NCBI RefSeq assembly: GCF_900106785.1
Contig: NZ_LT629841.1
Span: 243,266 to 307,265, forward strand
Direction of reading: 5' to 3'
Origin: Prevotellamassilia timonensis
Lineage (GTDB): Bacteria > Bacteroidota > Bacteroidia > Bacteroidales > Bacteroidaceae
DNA: 64,000 nt
The stretch's first letter is position 1; the number at the start of each line of letters is the position of its first letter. Made by a program: the position numbers and the translations under genes. Below are positions 16,094 to 25,101 of this stretch, in pieces. Under the pieces are notes generated by a model. The model made no database searches. It was not told the origin of the DNA and worked only from the letters and a program-made list of their open reading frames with translations.

Positions 16094-17257
16094 ATGCTTA
16101 AACAACTCAAGTTTGCAGCCATTGCGCTGCTCGTAGCGGTAGGTTTCACCGCTTGTTCTGAAGATGACCCCGCACCCGTTATTCCTCCAGCTCCAATTAC
16201 CCCCACTGATTCCGTTGCCCCTGCTGATTCCATTATCAACCCCATGCGCGGTGAGGCCGGCATGTACGTTATCAACCAAGGCAACTCTTATGGCAACGTG
16301 GCCGGTGCACTCGACTTCATTGCACAAAACGGCACCAAAACCGACAGCGTGTTCTTCAAGGCTAACGGCAAGTTGATTGGCGACGCACCGCAAAAGCCCA
16401 TCATCTACGGATCAAAGATGTATGTGCCCGTATATGCTTCGAACCTCGTATGGGTGCTCGACGCCAACACTGCCACTGTAATAGCCAGCGTACAAACCAA
16501 CCAACCCGAAGCAGTATGCGCCAGCAACGGCCATGTGTACATCAGCAACAACGACGGCTTTGTCACCCGCATCGACACCACAAGCTACACCAAGTCAGCC
16601 CCGCTGGCTGTAGGCCCCAACCCTTATGGCATAGCTGCCGCCAATGGCAAGGTGTACGTGGCTTGTAGCGATGCCAACAATTATGGCGCAGGTTATGCCA
16701 ACTCGGCCATTGCCGTAATTGACGAGGCTACCTTCAGCAAGGTGAAGTCCATCACCAACGAGGGCATTACCGACCCTTGGGAGATGGCTGCCGACAACTC
16801 GGGCAATGTGTACGTTACCACGCCCTACACCGCCAACAAGGTGTGGAAGATTGATGCCAACGACAATGTGTCGGCACTGTGCGACGGTACTTATATTGCC
16901 ACCAACACTCAAAACCGCACATCGCGCGCTACGGGCAAGCAGGACTTGCTCTATGTTATCCATGCCGTGACCGACTGGAGCACTTACACCACCACCATCA
17001 GCAGCAGTGTGTACAATGCAGCCACTGGCGCACAGTTGAGCAACAATTTCCTGCAAACTCCCGCCAACACCACCGAGTACACCTTTGCCCCCATCTGTAT
17101 GGACGTGAACCCGGCCAACGGCGACATTTATGTTTGCTCTGACAACGGCTCTAATGGTTATGCCAAGCCCGGCTACATCAACGTATACACCAGCAATGGT
17201 GCATTCAGCAAGCGCATTGCCACAGGCATTCACCCCTATGGCGTGATATTTAAGTAA
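16094..17257 (+). CDS. btuG: BtuG-like cobalamin-binding surface lipoprotein
   Basis: The 387-aa product has a lipoprotein signal (lipobox near FTAC, Cys at residue 22), a Pro-rich linker, and a beta-propeller of YncE-like repeats. Examples are MYVINQGNSYGNVAGALDF, KMYVPVYASNLVWVLDANT and HVYISNNDGFVTRID. In Bacteroides, BtuG is a surface propeller that binds cobalamin very tightly and passes it to BtuB. The adjacency to btuB and the riboswitch supports this assignment. The best-conserved blades contain GPNPYGIAAANGKVYVAC and DPWEMAADNSGNVYV. Confidence 0.85.
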   Translation: MLKQLKFAAIALLVAVGFTACSEDDPAPVIPPAPITPTDSVAPADSIINPMRGEAGMYVINQGNSYGNVAGALDFIAQNGTKTDSVFFKANGKLIGDAPQKPIIYGSKMYVPVYASNLVWVLDANTATVIASVQTNQPEAVCASNGHVYISNNDGFVTRIDTTSYTKSAPLAVGPNPYGIAAANGKVYVACSDANNYGAGYANSAIAVIDEATFSKVKSITNEGITDPWEMAADNSGNVYVTTPYTANKVWKIDANDNVSALCDGTYIATNTQNRTSRATGKQDLLYVIHAVTDWSTYTTTISSSVYNAATGAQLSNNFLQTPANTTEYTFAPICMDVNPANGDIYVCSDNGSNGYAKPGYINVYTSNGAFSKRIATGIHPYGVIFK

Positions 17258-17273
17258 GCAACGCTCGCGCTGC

Positions 17274-17353
17274 GAGCAAATGTGCAGATACAAAGATGTG
17301 CAGATGATGTAATTGTATATCATCTGCACATCTTTATATCTGCACATTTGTGT
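17274..17353. terminator. Long GTGCAGAT-word hairpin between convergent genes
   Basis: The left arm ATGTGCAGATACAAAGATGT (17280 on) continues GCAGATGAT and pairs with an almost perfect inverse ending at 17350 (ATCATCTGCACATC...ATCTGCACAT), with about a 10-nt loop. It separates the convergent btuG and HAD genes and probably terminates both. Confidence 0.7.
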
Positions 17354-17356
17354 ACA

Positions 17357-18163
17357 TCAGCAAGCAGCGCCCGCCTGGCTCTCCAAATAATGCGCTATTC
17401 CGTCTTCATCATTCGAGAGCGTTACAAAGTCAGCTTCGGCGCGCACCTCGGGGGCAGCGTTAGCCATAGCCACCCCGATGCCGGCCAGTCGCAACATTGA
17501 AAGGTCGTTATAGCCATCGCCAAAAGCTATCATGTCGGCCGGCTGCTGACCAATGAGGCTCAGCAAGCGCATGAGCGACTGCGCCTTGTCAATGCCCTTG
17601 GGCACCAGTTCGAGAAAGAAAGGAGCCGAGCGGAACACCTCCATGTCATTCCCCACCACATCAGCCAGTTCAACCTCGGCACGCACCATGTCGTCGGGGG
17701 GTCCCGTCATGAGCAGTTTGGTAGGTTGCGGCTCAATGGCCTCGAGCAAGTTATCCACACCCCGTATAGCCATATTGTTAATACGGCTCTCCTCGTGCAC
17801 ATATTCATCGTCAGGTATTTCCGTCACAATGTCGTGTCCCACATATCCCAGCAAGGCATAGTGGTGTTGGCGCGCATACTGGTGCAGCACCGGAATGACC
17901 TGTGCCGGCAGGTGTTTGGCATAGATAAGCTCTTTACTTTTCCAGTCCACAATTTGTCCGCCGTTGTACGACAGGATATAGCCGCCGCGTTTTTCCATTT
18001 CGAGGCATTCGGCCACCGGCGCAATGCCATAAGTGGGGCGTCCCGAAGCCAGCACCAGCACAGCCCCATTGGCCTCAGCATCGAGCAGTGCCTGGCGTGT
18101 GCGCGGTGTTACTTTCTTTTCGCTATTAGTAAGCGTACCATCAAGGTCTAAACTGATTATCAT
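17357..18163 (-). CDS. Cof-type HAD-IIB family phosphatase
   Basis: This 268-aa cytosolic hydrolase has all HAD motifs. Motif I is LDLDGTLTNS at residue 4-13, motif II LVLASGRPTYG, motif III Lys near KGIDKAQSL (about 193), and motif IV FGDGYNDLSML (about 212). The C2B cap lies between motifs II and III. Such proteins dephosphorylate sugar phosphates or flavin/cofactor intermediates; the substrate cannot be told. It converges with btuG. Confidence 0.92.
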   Translation of the reverse strand: MIISLDLDGTLTNSEKKVTPRTRQALLDAEANGAVLVLASGRPTYGIAPVAECLEMEKRGGYILSYNGGQIVDWKSKELIYAKHLPAQVIPVLHQYARQHHYALLGYVGHDIVTEIPDDEYVHEESRINNMAIRGVDNLLEAIEPQPTKLLMTGPPDDMVRAEVELADVVGNDMEVFRSAPFFLELVPKGIDKAQSLMRLLSLIGQQPADMIAFGDGYNDLSMLRLAGIGVAMANAAPEVRAEADFVTLSNDEDGIAHYLESQAGAAC

Positions 18164-18548
18164 GAAATAGGTGTTGAATTATTGTAGAAATTGGCATCAA
18201 AAGCGAGGCCGTTTCTTGGAACATTTTAAGTTGCTTAAAAACGCGCTGCCAAAAATTGCAAACACTAATGGGGGCGACGCGTGGTAGCGTTGGGTGCTTG
18301 AGTTTATCACAGAATGGCATCATTAGGCAGCACAAATCGCAAGCACTAATGGGGGCGACGCGTCTCGCGTCGGGAAAATATGCAGATTTATTTAATAGAG
18401 TTCGTAATTTCCTCCTTTCTCTACCCCGACGCGAGACGCGTCGCCCCCATTAGAGGTAGCGTTGGGTGGTAGCGTTTGGTGCTTGAGTCCGTTCACATGC
18501 TTACGTTTTACCGGACTGCAATAATTGAGAAATTACCACATTGCCACA
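18164..18548. repeat. GACGCG palindrome, copy 3, plus a solitary half arm
   Basis: A solitary arm CTAATGGGGGCGACGCGTGG lies at 18265-18284. A complete element follows: inner arms from 18346 to 18453 around ATATGCAGATTTATTTAATAG. The right outer arm is TTGAGTCCGTTCACATGCTTAC. A short inverted AATGTGG-type word stretch (ACCACATTGCCACATTAACG, about 18535-18553) abuts the next gene. No protein-coding gene is seen. Confidence 0.85.
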
Positions 18549-19076
18549 TTAACGATATGCGCTCGTCGCCTCCCACATCACAATGCCAGCCGTCACGCTC
18601 ACATTCATGCTGTGCTTTGTGCCATACTGCGGAATTTCGAGAGCCTGGTCACAAGCGTCCACCACGTCCTGCCGTACCCCCTTCACCTCATTACCCATCA
18701 CCAGGGCATAGCGTTTTGAAGGGTCGAACTTGAAGGCACCCAGTTTAAGGCTGCCCTCCACCTGCTCCACCGCCAGCACCACGTAGCCCGCCGCCTTGAG
18801 TTCGCTTACAGCCTGCAGCGTGTCGTTGTAGTAGCGCCATGTCACAGAGTCCTCGGCCCCGAGAGCCGTTTTGTGCATCTCGGCCGAAGGCGGTGTGGCC
18901 GTAATGCCACACATATACACCGCCTCAATGCGCATGGCATCGGCCGTGCGCAACACACTGCCCACATTGTGCACCGAGCGTATGTTGTCGAGCACCATCA
19001 CAAGCGGCACCTTGGGGGCCTGCTTAAAAGTGTCAACGTCTATGCGGTTAAGATCCTCAACAGTAAGTTTTCGCAT
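18549..19076 (-). CDS. TrmH/SpoU-family RNA 2'-O-methyltransferase
   Basis: This 175-aa protein is a minimal SPOUT methyltransferase. It carries motif 1 DNIRSVHNVGSVLRTADA (N and R catalytic), motif 2 ALVMGNEVKGV, and motif 3 IPQYGTKHSMNVSVTAGI, which together form the trefoil-knot SAM site. It lacks an N-terminal substrate-binding domain, so the target RNA (tRNA or rRNA) is undefined. It is the last minus-strand gene before the candidate origin region. Confidence 0.92.
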   Translation of the reverse strand: MRKLTVEDLNRIDVDTFKQAPKVPLVMVLDNIRSVHNVGSVLRTADAMRIEAVYMCGITATPPSAEMHKTALGAEDSVTWRYYNDTLQAVSELKAAGYVVLAVEQVEGSLKLGAFKFDPSKRYALVMGNEVKGVRQDVVDACDQALEIPQYGTKHSMNVSVTAGIVMWEATSAYR

Positions 19077-19215
19077 TGCTTGTATATTATTGAAGTTTCC
19101 GATTTAGGTTCGCACGGTCTGAATCATCGTGCAAGGCGAATGCAATCAAGTTTGCTTGAATTGCTGAGCCGCAGCCGATGATGTCAATAAAACGCGCTGC
19201 GAACAAACGCAAGCA

Positions 19216-19324
19216 CTAATGGGGGCGACGCGTCCCGCGTCGGGATAGAGAAAGGAGGTAAATACGAACGCTACTAAATAATAGCTGCATATTTTCCCGA
19301 CGCGAGACGCGTCGCCCCCATTAG
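19216..19324. repeat. GACGCG palindrome, copy 4 (type-1 loop, inverted)
   Basis: The arms CTAATGGGGG (19216) and CCCCCATTAG (19324) surround the type-1 loop in the opposite orientation to copies 1-3 (GAAAGGAGGTAAATACGAAC, ATAATAGCTGCAT). Outer words AACGCAAGCA flank both sides. Confidence 0.9.
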
Positions 19325-19384
19325 TGCTTGCGTTCGTTGCTTGGGGCCTTTCAGTCCGTACCCGTCTTGCCTGCAAAGTTACGA

Positions 19385-19815
19385 AAACCCCGTGGATAAC
19401 CCCGTGCATAAACTGTGGAAAAGCTGTGGAGAGGGGTGGGGATAACCTATGCCCCCGCATGGCCGTATGGCCCAATATGGTTATCCACGAGTTCACAACG
19501 TTTTACGCAGTATTTCACCACCATAGTCCACAGTTTTCGGCCACTTTCCACAAACTTTTTTTGTACACCTAAAAGTTTTCAACAGGGTGTGAAATAGTCA
19601 CACCACATGCCGCCAACCCACCTTTATAAATAGGCATTTTGCCCCAACCACAGGCTGTGGATAAAAATGTGAGTAACCCCGTGCAAAACGGGGATAACTT
19701 ACTGACCAAATTTTGGGCTAAAAAACTATGCACACTTTCCACAGCCATATATACCCAACATAGGTATCTTTAATTTTAATCTATAGAATAAAAAAGAAAA
19801 TAGAATAGTGAGTAT
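19385..19815. other. Candidate chromosomal replication origin (oriC)
   Basis: One perfect DnaA box lies at 19656-19664 (TGTGGATAA). One-mismatch boxes are at 19391-19399 (CGTGGATAA), 19414-19422 (TGTGGAAAA) and 19481-19489 (TTATCCACG). Weaker ones are at 19524-19532, 19544-19552 and 19735-19743. An AT-rich stretch follows (19765-19815, AATTTTAATCTATAGAATAA). No gene is present. Gene direction changes here: mostly minus to the left, nearly all plus to the right, as expected on both sides of an origin. It was not tested by GC skew. Confidence 0.55.
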
Positions 19816-20222
19816 ATGAGGGAATGAGCCGGTGTGTGGAAAAACCGTTCGCCCCCTTGTTGGCAATGTGGTCGTACCAGGGTGTTTCGCCCCGTGCCCC
19901 ACCGCGCGGTTACGGCATGGGGCGAGCGGGTTTTCTGTTACGGGAGGGCGGTATTTCTGTCGGAGCAAACCGAATGCCGCTCCCCCGTAACAGAAAACAC
20001 GCTCCCCCGTAACCGGAAATCGGCACAGCCAGTGCCGTGACGCGGCAGAGCGGCAGAGGCCATTGGGCAACGGTTGACAGGTAGTGGCACATGGCGTGAA
20101 TGAACATCGCTCTACTTCCATATTTTACCACCTATGCCGTGTTTTCGACCACTTATGCACACCAACTAAATTATTTTTAAGAAAAAGCAGATTAAGACGT
20201 GCTAATAACAATAAATATTCAT
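19816..20222. other. Gene-free region with a 15-bp perfect hairpin
   Basis: GTTTTCTGTTACGGG (19930-19944) pairs perfectly with CCCGTAACAGAAAAC (19984-19998). Further partial copies of TTTCTG and CTCCCCCGTAAC words surround it. No credible coding frame is seen. The stem is adjacent to the candidate origin. Confidence 0.6.
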
Positions 20223-20230
20223 ACCTTTGT
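20223..20230 (+). promoter_or_regulatory. -7 box upstream of the lipoprotein/DUF5723 operon
   Basis: TACCTTTG matches the Bacteroidales -7 consensus and lies 123 bp upstream of the start. No good -33 element is seen at the right distance. Confidence 0.5.
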
Positions 20231-20353
20231 GGCATAAGGCAAACACTTATTTACATCTAAAGGCATACGCTTGCCAGTATGATACGAGTTAGTTTGCGGA
20301 ACTTATAGCGACAATTAAACACATTACTTAAACCTATAACCCCTCTACAGATT

Positions 20354-22249
20354 ATGGCAAACCCACTATTCAAGCACCTATTGGTAACGGGAATGCTCTG
20401 TGCCGGAACAACCCTGTTGTTCACTGGTTGCATTGACGATTCCTACGATCTCGATAAAGTAGACCTTACCATGAAACTCAACACCGACGGACTCGGTGTG
20501 AAACTTGGCAATACCGACCTCATTGCACTGGCCGACATACTTGACGAAGACGAAACAGTGAAAACCGAGGCTAACGGACTTTACTACCTGGTGAAGGACG
20601 GCACCTCAAACTTCAACGTCAAGGTGGACAACATGACCACCAGTTTTAACGACACCAAGCTCGACATGAATACGCCTGTACTTCAATACAACGATGTATT
20701 CGAGCAGCTGAGAGATAAAGGCATACCCGTAACACATGGCAGCACACTGCCCATACCGGCCGGCTTTGAGATGCACGGCAGCGCCGAGGGTGACCAGGAG
20801 GTTGACTTCAAAATTACGGATGTGAGCGACGTGAAGCAGGTTAAGACCATCGACCTGCAACGCTCAAAGGTGGCCTTGACACTGACCGAGGCCAATCAAC
20901 CCGCCTCACTCAACCTGGGTGTGACACACCTTAAAAATGTCCGCCTCTATCTGCCCAAATTCCTCGGTGTGACCGATGTGGCTCCGGGCTGGGAACTGAA
21001 AGAAGGCAATGTGCTTGTGTACACTCTTAACGGCGGCACATACAACTACAACCGCAACAATCCTGAAATTTGCTCTGTCTACCTCAACAAGGTGGCGCTC
21101 GACCAAACCACACATAAAGGCAAGGTGGAGAATGGCGGCATAGAACTGACCCCCAACGAACTCAAGGTGAGAATGACTGCCGAGCAAGTGTACTTTAAAA
21201 ACCGTGCCGGACGCGAGCTCAGCATGAACGAGGGCGACCAGGCTTCGGTGCGCCTCGACATAAAGGTGCCCAACAATGTGCTCAACATCAGCCAGGTGAC
21301 GGGTATATTCAATCCGGCCATCAATCCCGACAACGAGCGCATCGACGTGAGCAGCGACCTGCCCGATTTCCTGCAGGACAAGGACGTGCGCATTGTGGCC
21401 ACCAACCCCACCATACGTTTCCATGCCAACATGAGCACACTGCCCGTGGGCATTGACATGAGAGGTACGCTCACGGCAGTGAAGGAGAATGGCGCCTTTG
21501 AAAACGGTGCCACCACCAAGGTAGTAAAGCTTGACAAGAGCGTGATGAACATGGGATGCGACAACTATGTGTACTACTATCAGGGCAATGCCCCCTACGA
21601 CCCCGAAGGGGCCAAGGCCGGTGCTGCCACGGTGAAGAACACGGCTAACATTGGCGACCTCATTACCGAACTGCCCGATTACCTGGAGGTAAATCTTAAG
21701 AACAATCAAATCAACGTAAAGGAGGAGTACTACACCGTGCAGCTTGGCCGCGACTATCATGTTGATGCCGACTACAGCGTGTTTGTGCCATTTGAGTTTG
21801 ACCGCGGCTTGAAGGTGGTGTACAACGACTCTACCGAGAGCATGCACAGCGACCTCAAGGACCTCAGCGCCACTGGTACACTCGAGGTGATGGCCGATGC
21901 TTACAACACCATTCCGCTCGAGCTGCTCGTGGGCTTGAAGGCTGTAGATGTGGACGGCAATGAGGTGCCTGTTGAGTTCAACACCGCCGAGGCCCATGTG
22001 GCTCCGGGCGACGGCAGCACCTACACCATGAACGGCGAGGTGAAGCAGCGCAGTGGCTCAGAGGTGATGACACCTATTAAGATTACTGCCAAACTTGATG
22101 ACAAGGACTTGCTCAGCCGCATCGACAAGCTGTGCTTCAACATACATGCCGACGCTACTGGCAGCAACAAGTTGGTGTCTACCCAGTACCTCAAGCTTAA
22201 CAATATCAAGATCAAGCTCCATGCGGGTGTGATTGCCGATTTCAACTAA
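20354..22249 (+). CDS. Large lipoprotein of unknown function
   Basis: This 631-aa protein has a lipoprotein signal (lipobox LFTGC, Cys at residue 26) followed by IDDSYDLDKVDLTMKL. The opening resembles a group of uncharacterised Bacteroidetes lipoproteins. The rest is rich in beta-strand-forming sequence (repeating paired segments such as VRLDIKVPNNVLNISQVTG and IRFHANMSTLPVGIDMRGTL) without a recognised catalytic motif. It lies 36 bp upstream of a DUF5723 outer-membrane gene and is presumably co-expressed, suggesting a joint cell-surface role. Function unknown. Confidence 0.75.
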   Translation: MANPLFKHLLVTGMLCAGTTLLFTGCIDDSYDLDKVDLTMKLNTDGLGVKLGNTDLIALADILDEDETVKTEANGLYYLVKDGTSNFNVKVDNMTTSFNDTKLDMNTPVLQYNDVFEQLRDKGIPVTHGSTLPIPAGFEMHGSAEGDQEVDFKITDVSDVKQVKTIDLQRSKVALTLTEANQPASLNLGVTHLKNVRLYLPKFLGVTDVAPGWELKEGNVLVYTLNGGTYNYNRNNPEICSVYLNKVALDQTTHKGKVENGGIELTPNELKVRMTAEQVYFKNRAGRELSMNEGDQASVRLDIKVPNNVLNISQVTGIFNPAINPDNERIDVSSDLPDFLQDKDVRIVATNPTIRFHANMSTLPVGIDMRGTLTAVKENGAFENGATTKVVKLDKSVMNMGCDNYVYYYQGNAPYDPEGAKAGAATVKNTANIGDLITELPDYLEVNLKNNQINVKEEYYTVQLGRDYHVDADYSVFVPFEFDRGLKVVYNDSTESMHSDLKDLSATGTLEVMADAYNTIPLELLVGLKAVDVDGNEVPVEFNTAEAHVAPGDGSTYTMNGEVKQRSGSEVMTPIKITAKLDDKDLLSRIDKLCFNIHADATGSNKLVSTQYLKLNNIKIKLHAGVIADFN

Positions 22250-22285
22250 ATCCCTTTCATAGTCTAATACAATACTCTGACCAAT

Positions 22286-23716
22286 ATGAAACTACGTCAT
22301 ATACTCTCACTGGCCGCCATGCTGGCACTGCCTGCTGCGGCACAGACCGAAGTGAGCACAACTTACTTCATGAACTCTTCGACCTCACGCCACGACATCA
22401 ACCCTGCCTTGCTCGACAAGCCGTATGTGTCGATGCCGTTATTGCCACTGGGCGACTTCAGCGTGGGGACAACGGGTAACATCGGACTGAAAAAGTTTGT
22501 TTATAAAATGGGGCCCGACTGGCAGGGCTACGGCGAGAACGGCAACACCCTTACCACCTTTATGCACCCCAATGTGGACGCTGGTGAGTTCCTTGGCGGA
22601 CTGAAGGACAAGAACCGCCTTTCGGTTAACCTCAAATATCAGTTGTTCGGCTTTGGCTTCAAGGCTTTTGGCGGCATCAACTCGGTAGAGCTCAATGTGC
22701 GCTCCAACACCAATCTGTGTCTGCCCAAAACGCTGTTTGAGTTTATGAAGAACATCGGCAGCCAGGAGTACGACATTACCAACCTGGGTGTGCGCACCGA
22801 AAACTATGCCGAGTTGGGCTTGGGCCACTCGCACAAAATTGACGACAAATGGACTGTGGGCGGCAAGCTCAAGTTCCTCTTTGGTTTGGCTTATGCCGAT
22901 GTGTCGGGCAAGGACGTGCGTTTCCAGCTGGCCGAAGACAAGTGGCAGGTGAGCGGCGACGTGCAGGCTGTGGCCTCGATCATGAAAACCGAGTTCAAGC
23001 AGTCGGACAAGACGGAGCCTGTTGAGAATGTGCAGCCCGGCGAACTGCCGCGCCACCGCATCAAGGAGCTTGGCGACTTTAAGGGCGGTTTGGCTGGCTT
23101 CGGTATGGCCGTTGACTTGGGTGCCACCTACAAGGTGATGGAAGACCTCACGGTGAGCGCAGCCCTTACCGACCTGGGCTTTATAAACTGGAGCAATGCA
23201 CAGCACGCCTCATCGGCCGGCCATTGGGAATTTGAAGGCTTTGGCAATGGTAACTATGGCGAAGAAATACCCATCAACAAGGACGGCCGCGACCTTGGCG
23301 ACCAGTTTAAGGACCTTGGCGACGACCTTGGCGATGCCTTTGCCGTGTACGACGATGGTGTGAAGTCGGCCACCCGTGCTTTGGCTGCTACCCTCAGCCT
23401 CGGTGCCGAGTATACGCTGCCGGCTTATCGCAACTTGCGTTTCGGTTTCCTCTATCAGAGCCGCATGGCGGGTCGCCACAGCTACCACCAGGGTCGTTTC
23501 TCGGCCAACGTGGCGCCTGTTAAGTGGTTCGATGCCTCGTTGAGCATGGGCTTTACCAGCACAGGTGTGCAGGGTGGTCTTGTGGCCAGTCTCCACGCCA
23601 AGCACTTCAACTTTACCATCGGTACCGACCGCTTCTTTGGCAAATTGAGCAAGCAGGGCATTCCCCTCAACCGTGCCAACAGCAACATCGCCATTGGCAT
23701 GTCGTTCCCGTTGTAG
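22286..23716 (+). CDS. DUF5723-type outer-membrane beta-barrel protein
   Basis: The 476-aa product has a signal peptide (MKLRHILSLAAMLALPAAAQ), then the segment STSRHDINPALLDKPYVSMPLLPLGDFSVGTTGN that typifies DUF5723 proteins. Many amphipathic strands follow, with a terminal strand NSNIAIGMSFPL. It is probably an outer-membrane barrel of the FadL/PorV-like superfamily. A short insert with repeated GRDLGDQFKDLGDDLGDAFA near residue 335 is acidic. It is the second gene of the operon with the lipoprotein. Substrate unknown. Confidence 0.8.
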   Translation: MKLRHILSLAAMLALPAAAQTEVSTTYFMNSSTSRHDINPALLDKPYVSMPLLPLGDFSVGTTGNIGLKKFVYKMGPDWQGYGENGNTLTTFMHPNVDAGEFLGGLKDKNRLSVNLKYQLFGFGFKAFGGINSVELNVRSNTNLCLPKTLFEFMKNIGSQEYDITNLGVRTENYAELGLGHSHKIDDKWTVGGKLKFLFGLAYADVSGKDVRFQLAEDKWQVSGDVQAVASIMKTEFKQSDKTEPVENVQPGELPRHRIKELGDFKGGLAGFGMAVDLGATYKVMEDLTVSAALTDLGFINWSNAQHASSAGHWEFEGFGNGNYGEEIPINKDGRDLGDQFKDLGDDLGDAFAVYDDGVKSATRALAATLSLGAEYTLPAYRNLRFGFLYQSRMAGRHSYHQGRFSANVAPVKWFDASLSMGFTSTGVQGGLVASLHAKHFNFTIGTDRFFGKLSKQGIPLNRANSNIAIGMSFPL

Positions 23717-23718
23717 GA

Positions 23719-23812
23719 TAATGTGCTAATGAGTTAATATGGCAATGTGCCAATATGTTAATGAGCAGACGCCGTAGCGTTGCTTGTTGGCATATTGGCA
23801 CATTGTTATATA
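23719..23812. repeat. AATGTG/TTAATATG-word hairpin after DUF5723 gene
   Basis: GTGCTAATGAGTTAATATGG and related words pair with GGCATATTGGCACATTG near 23788-23805. A GACGCCGTAGCGTTGC segment lies between. It is probably a terminator-like hairpin. Confidence 0.6.
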
Positions 23813-23821
23813 TTGCTGTAG

Positions 23822-24075
23822 GGTGAAACGTAACGGACTCAAGCGCCAAACGCTACCTCTAATGGGGGCGACGCGTCTCGCGTCGGGCATTTTCAATACT
23901 CGTCCCGCGCGTCGGGATTTAAGGCAAAGGTTCACAGACAGGTGCGTAATTCGTGCTGTTTGTGAGCCTTTATTCTGTGTGTGAGCATGGCATTTTTCCC
24001 GACGCGAGACGCGTCGCCCCCATTAGAGGTAGCGTTTGGCGCTTGAGTCCGTTCGCAAGTTTACGTTTCACCGGG
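23822..24075. repeat. GACGCG palindrome, copy 5 (type-2 loop)
   Basis: Inner arms run from CTAATGGGGG (23859) to CCCCCATTAG (24026). The loop differs from copies 1-4: it contains ATTTAAGGCAAAGGTTCACA and an internal hairpin around ACAGACAG/CTGTTTGTGAGCC. The outer arms are GTAACGGACTCAAGC and its inverse with GTCCGTTCGC. Confidence 0.9.
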
Positions 24076-24163
24076 CAGCGATAATTGCCATATCAGCCCA
24101 TTGGTTCATAGCCATTTGCAAGCATATTAGTGGGGAAAGCAAGCGTAATTGCGCAGAAAGCAG

Positions 24164-24171
24164 TATATTTG
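24164..24171 (+). promoter_or_regulatory. -7 box of upp
   Basis: TATATTTG lies 53 bp upstream of the upp start codon and fits the Bacteroidales -7 consensus. Confidence 0.55.
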
Positions 24172-24223
24172 CGGTTAATAACCACCTTTTATTTAATACC
24201 ACAACTTATAATAGTAACAACAA

Positions 24224-24877
24224 ATGAAAGTAATAAACCTGGGCGAACGGAGTTCGGTTATAAACTCATACATGGCGCAGCTGCGCGATGTGGAAGTGCA
24301 GAAGAACCGCACCCTCTTTCGCCGTAACATGCAGCGTATAGCCCGCGCCACAGCCTATGAGGTGAGCCGCACGCTGCAATACTCTGAAAAGGCCATCACC
24401 ACACCGCTGGGCGTGAAACAAGTGCCTACCTACGACGACCGCATTGTGGTAGGTACGGTGCTGCGTGCCGGTGTGGCATTTCACGAGGGATTTCTCGACA
24501 CGTTTGACCAAGCCGACTCGGCCTTTGTGGCCGCTCACCGTGACGAGGGCAAGCGCGAGGATATTAAAATACACGTTGACTACATAGCCGCTCCGCAGTT
24601 GGACGGCTGTACCTTTTTGATGGTGGACCCCATGCTTGCCACTGGTGGTTCGCTCGAACTCTCTTACAAGGCATTCCTTACACACGGCACACCGGCCAAA
24701 CTGCACATTTGCTGTGCCATTGCCGCACAAGAGGGCATTGACCACTTGTGCCGCGTGTTCCCCGACGATGTCACACTCTGGGTGTCGGCCGTCGACCCTA
24801 TCCTTAACGACCAGGCTTACATCGTGCCTGGACTTGGCGATGCCGGCGACTTGTCTTTCGGTCCGAAATTGGATTAG
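24224..24877 (+). CDS. upp: Uracil phosphoribosyltransferase
   Basis: This enzyme makes UMP from uracil and PRPP in pyrimidine salvage. The 217-aa sequence has the PRPP-binding loop VDPMLATGGS (about residue 136), the LRAGVAFHEGFLD segment, and the C-terminal uracil-binding region YIVPGLGDAGDLSFG. Length and motifs are those of bacterial Upp. It is monocistronic by context, with a promoter upstream and a long repeat array directly after the stop codon. Confidence 0.95.
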   Translation: MKVINLGERSSVINSYMAQLRDVEVQKNRTLFRRNMQRIARATAYEVSRTLQYSEKAITTPLGVKQVPTYDDRIVVGTVLRAGVAFHEGFLDTFDQADSAFVAAHRDEGKREDIKIHVDYIAAPQLDGCTFLMVDPMLATGGSLELSYKAFLTHGTPAKLHICCAIAAQEGIDHLCRVFPDDVTLWVSAVDPILNDQAYIVPGLGDAGDLSFGPKLD

Positions 24878-25101
24878 AGGGTTAGGGTAGGTTAGAGGGT
24901 TATGAGGTTATGAGGTTATGAGGTTATAAAGTAACCTTTGTGTGTTAGGTAGGTTATGGTAATCTTTTAACCCTCTAACCTCATAACCCCTTAACCTCCC
25001 TCTAAACCTCATAACCCCCTTACCTCATCTCCCTCCTCCTTGCTTGCCTAACACACAAAGGTTACTTTATAACCTCATAACCCCATAACCTCCTCCTATA
25101 T
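24878..25101. repeat. GGTTATGA-word array with two inverted AAAGTAACCTTTGTG cores
   Basis: It consists of GGTTATGA words (24880-24930), a core AAAGTAACCTTTGTGTGTTA (24930-24949) with GGTAATCTTTTAACC, inverted words CTCATAACCCC, then the inverse core GCCTAACACACAAAGGTTAC (25047-25066) followed by AACCTCATAACCCC words. It extends from the upp stop codon to the start of the next gene and can fold on itself. Confidence 0.85.

Noticed and set aside
20906-21997. A 363-codon minus-strand frame opposite the lipoprotein gene
   Set aside because: It lies entirely antisense to a gene with a lipobox, promoter and operon partner. Its composition (His/Val-rich) is the mirror of the plus frame.
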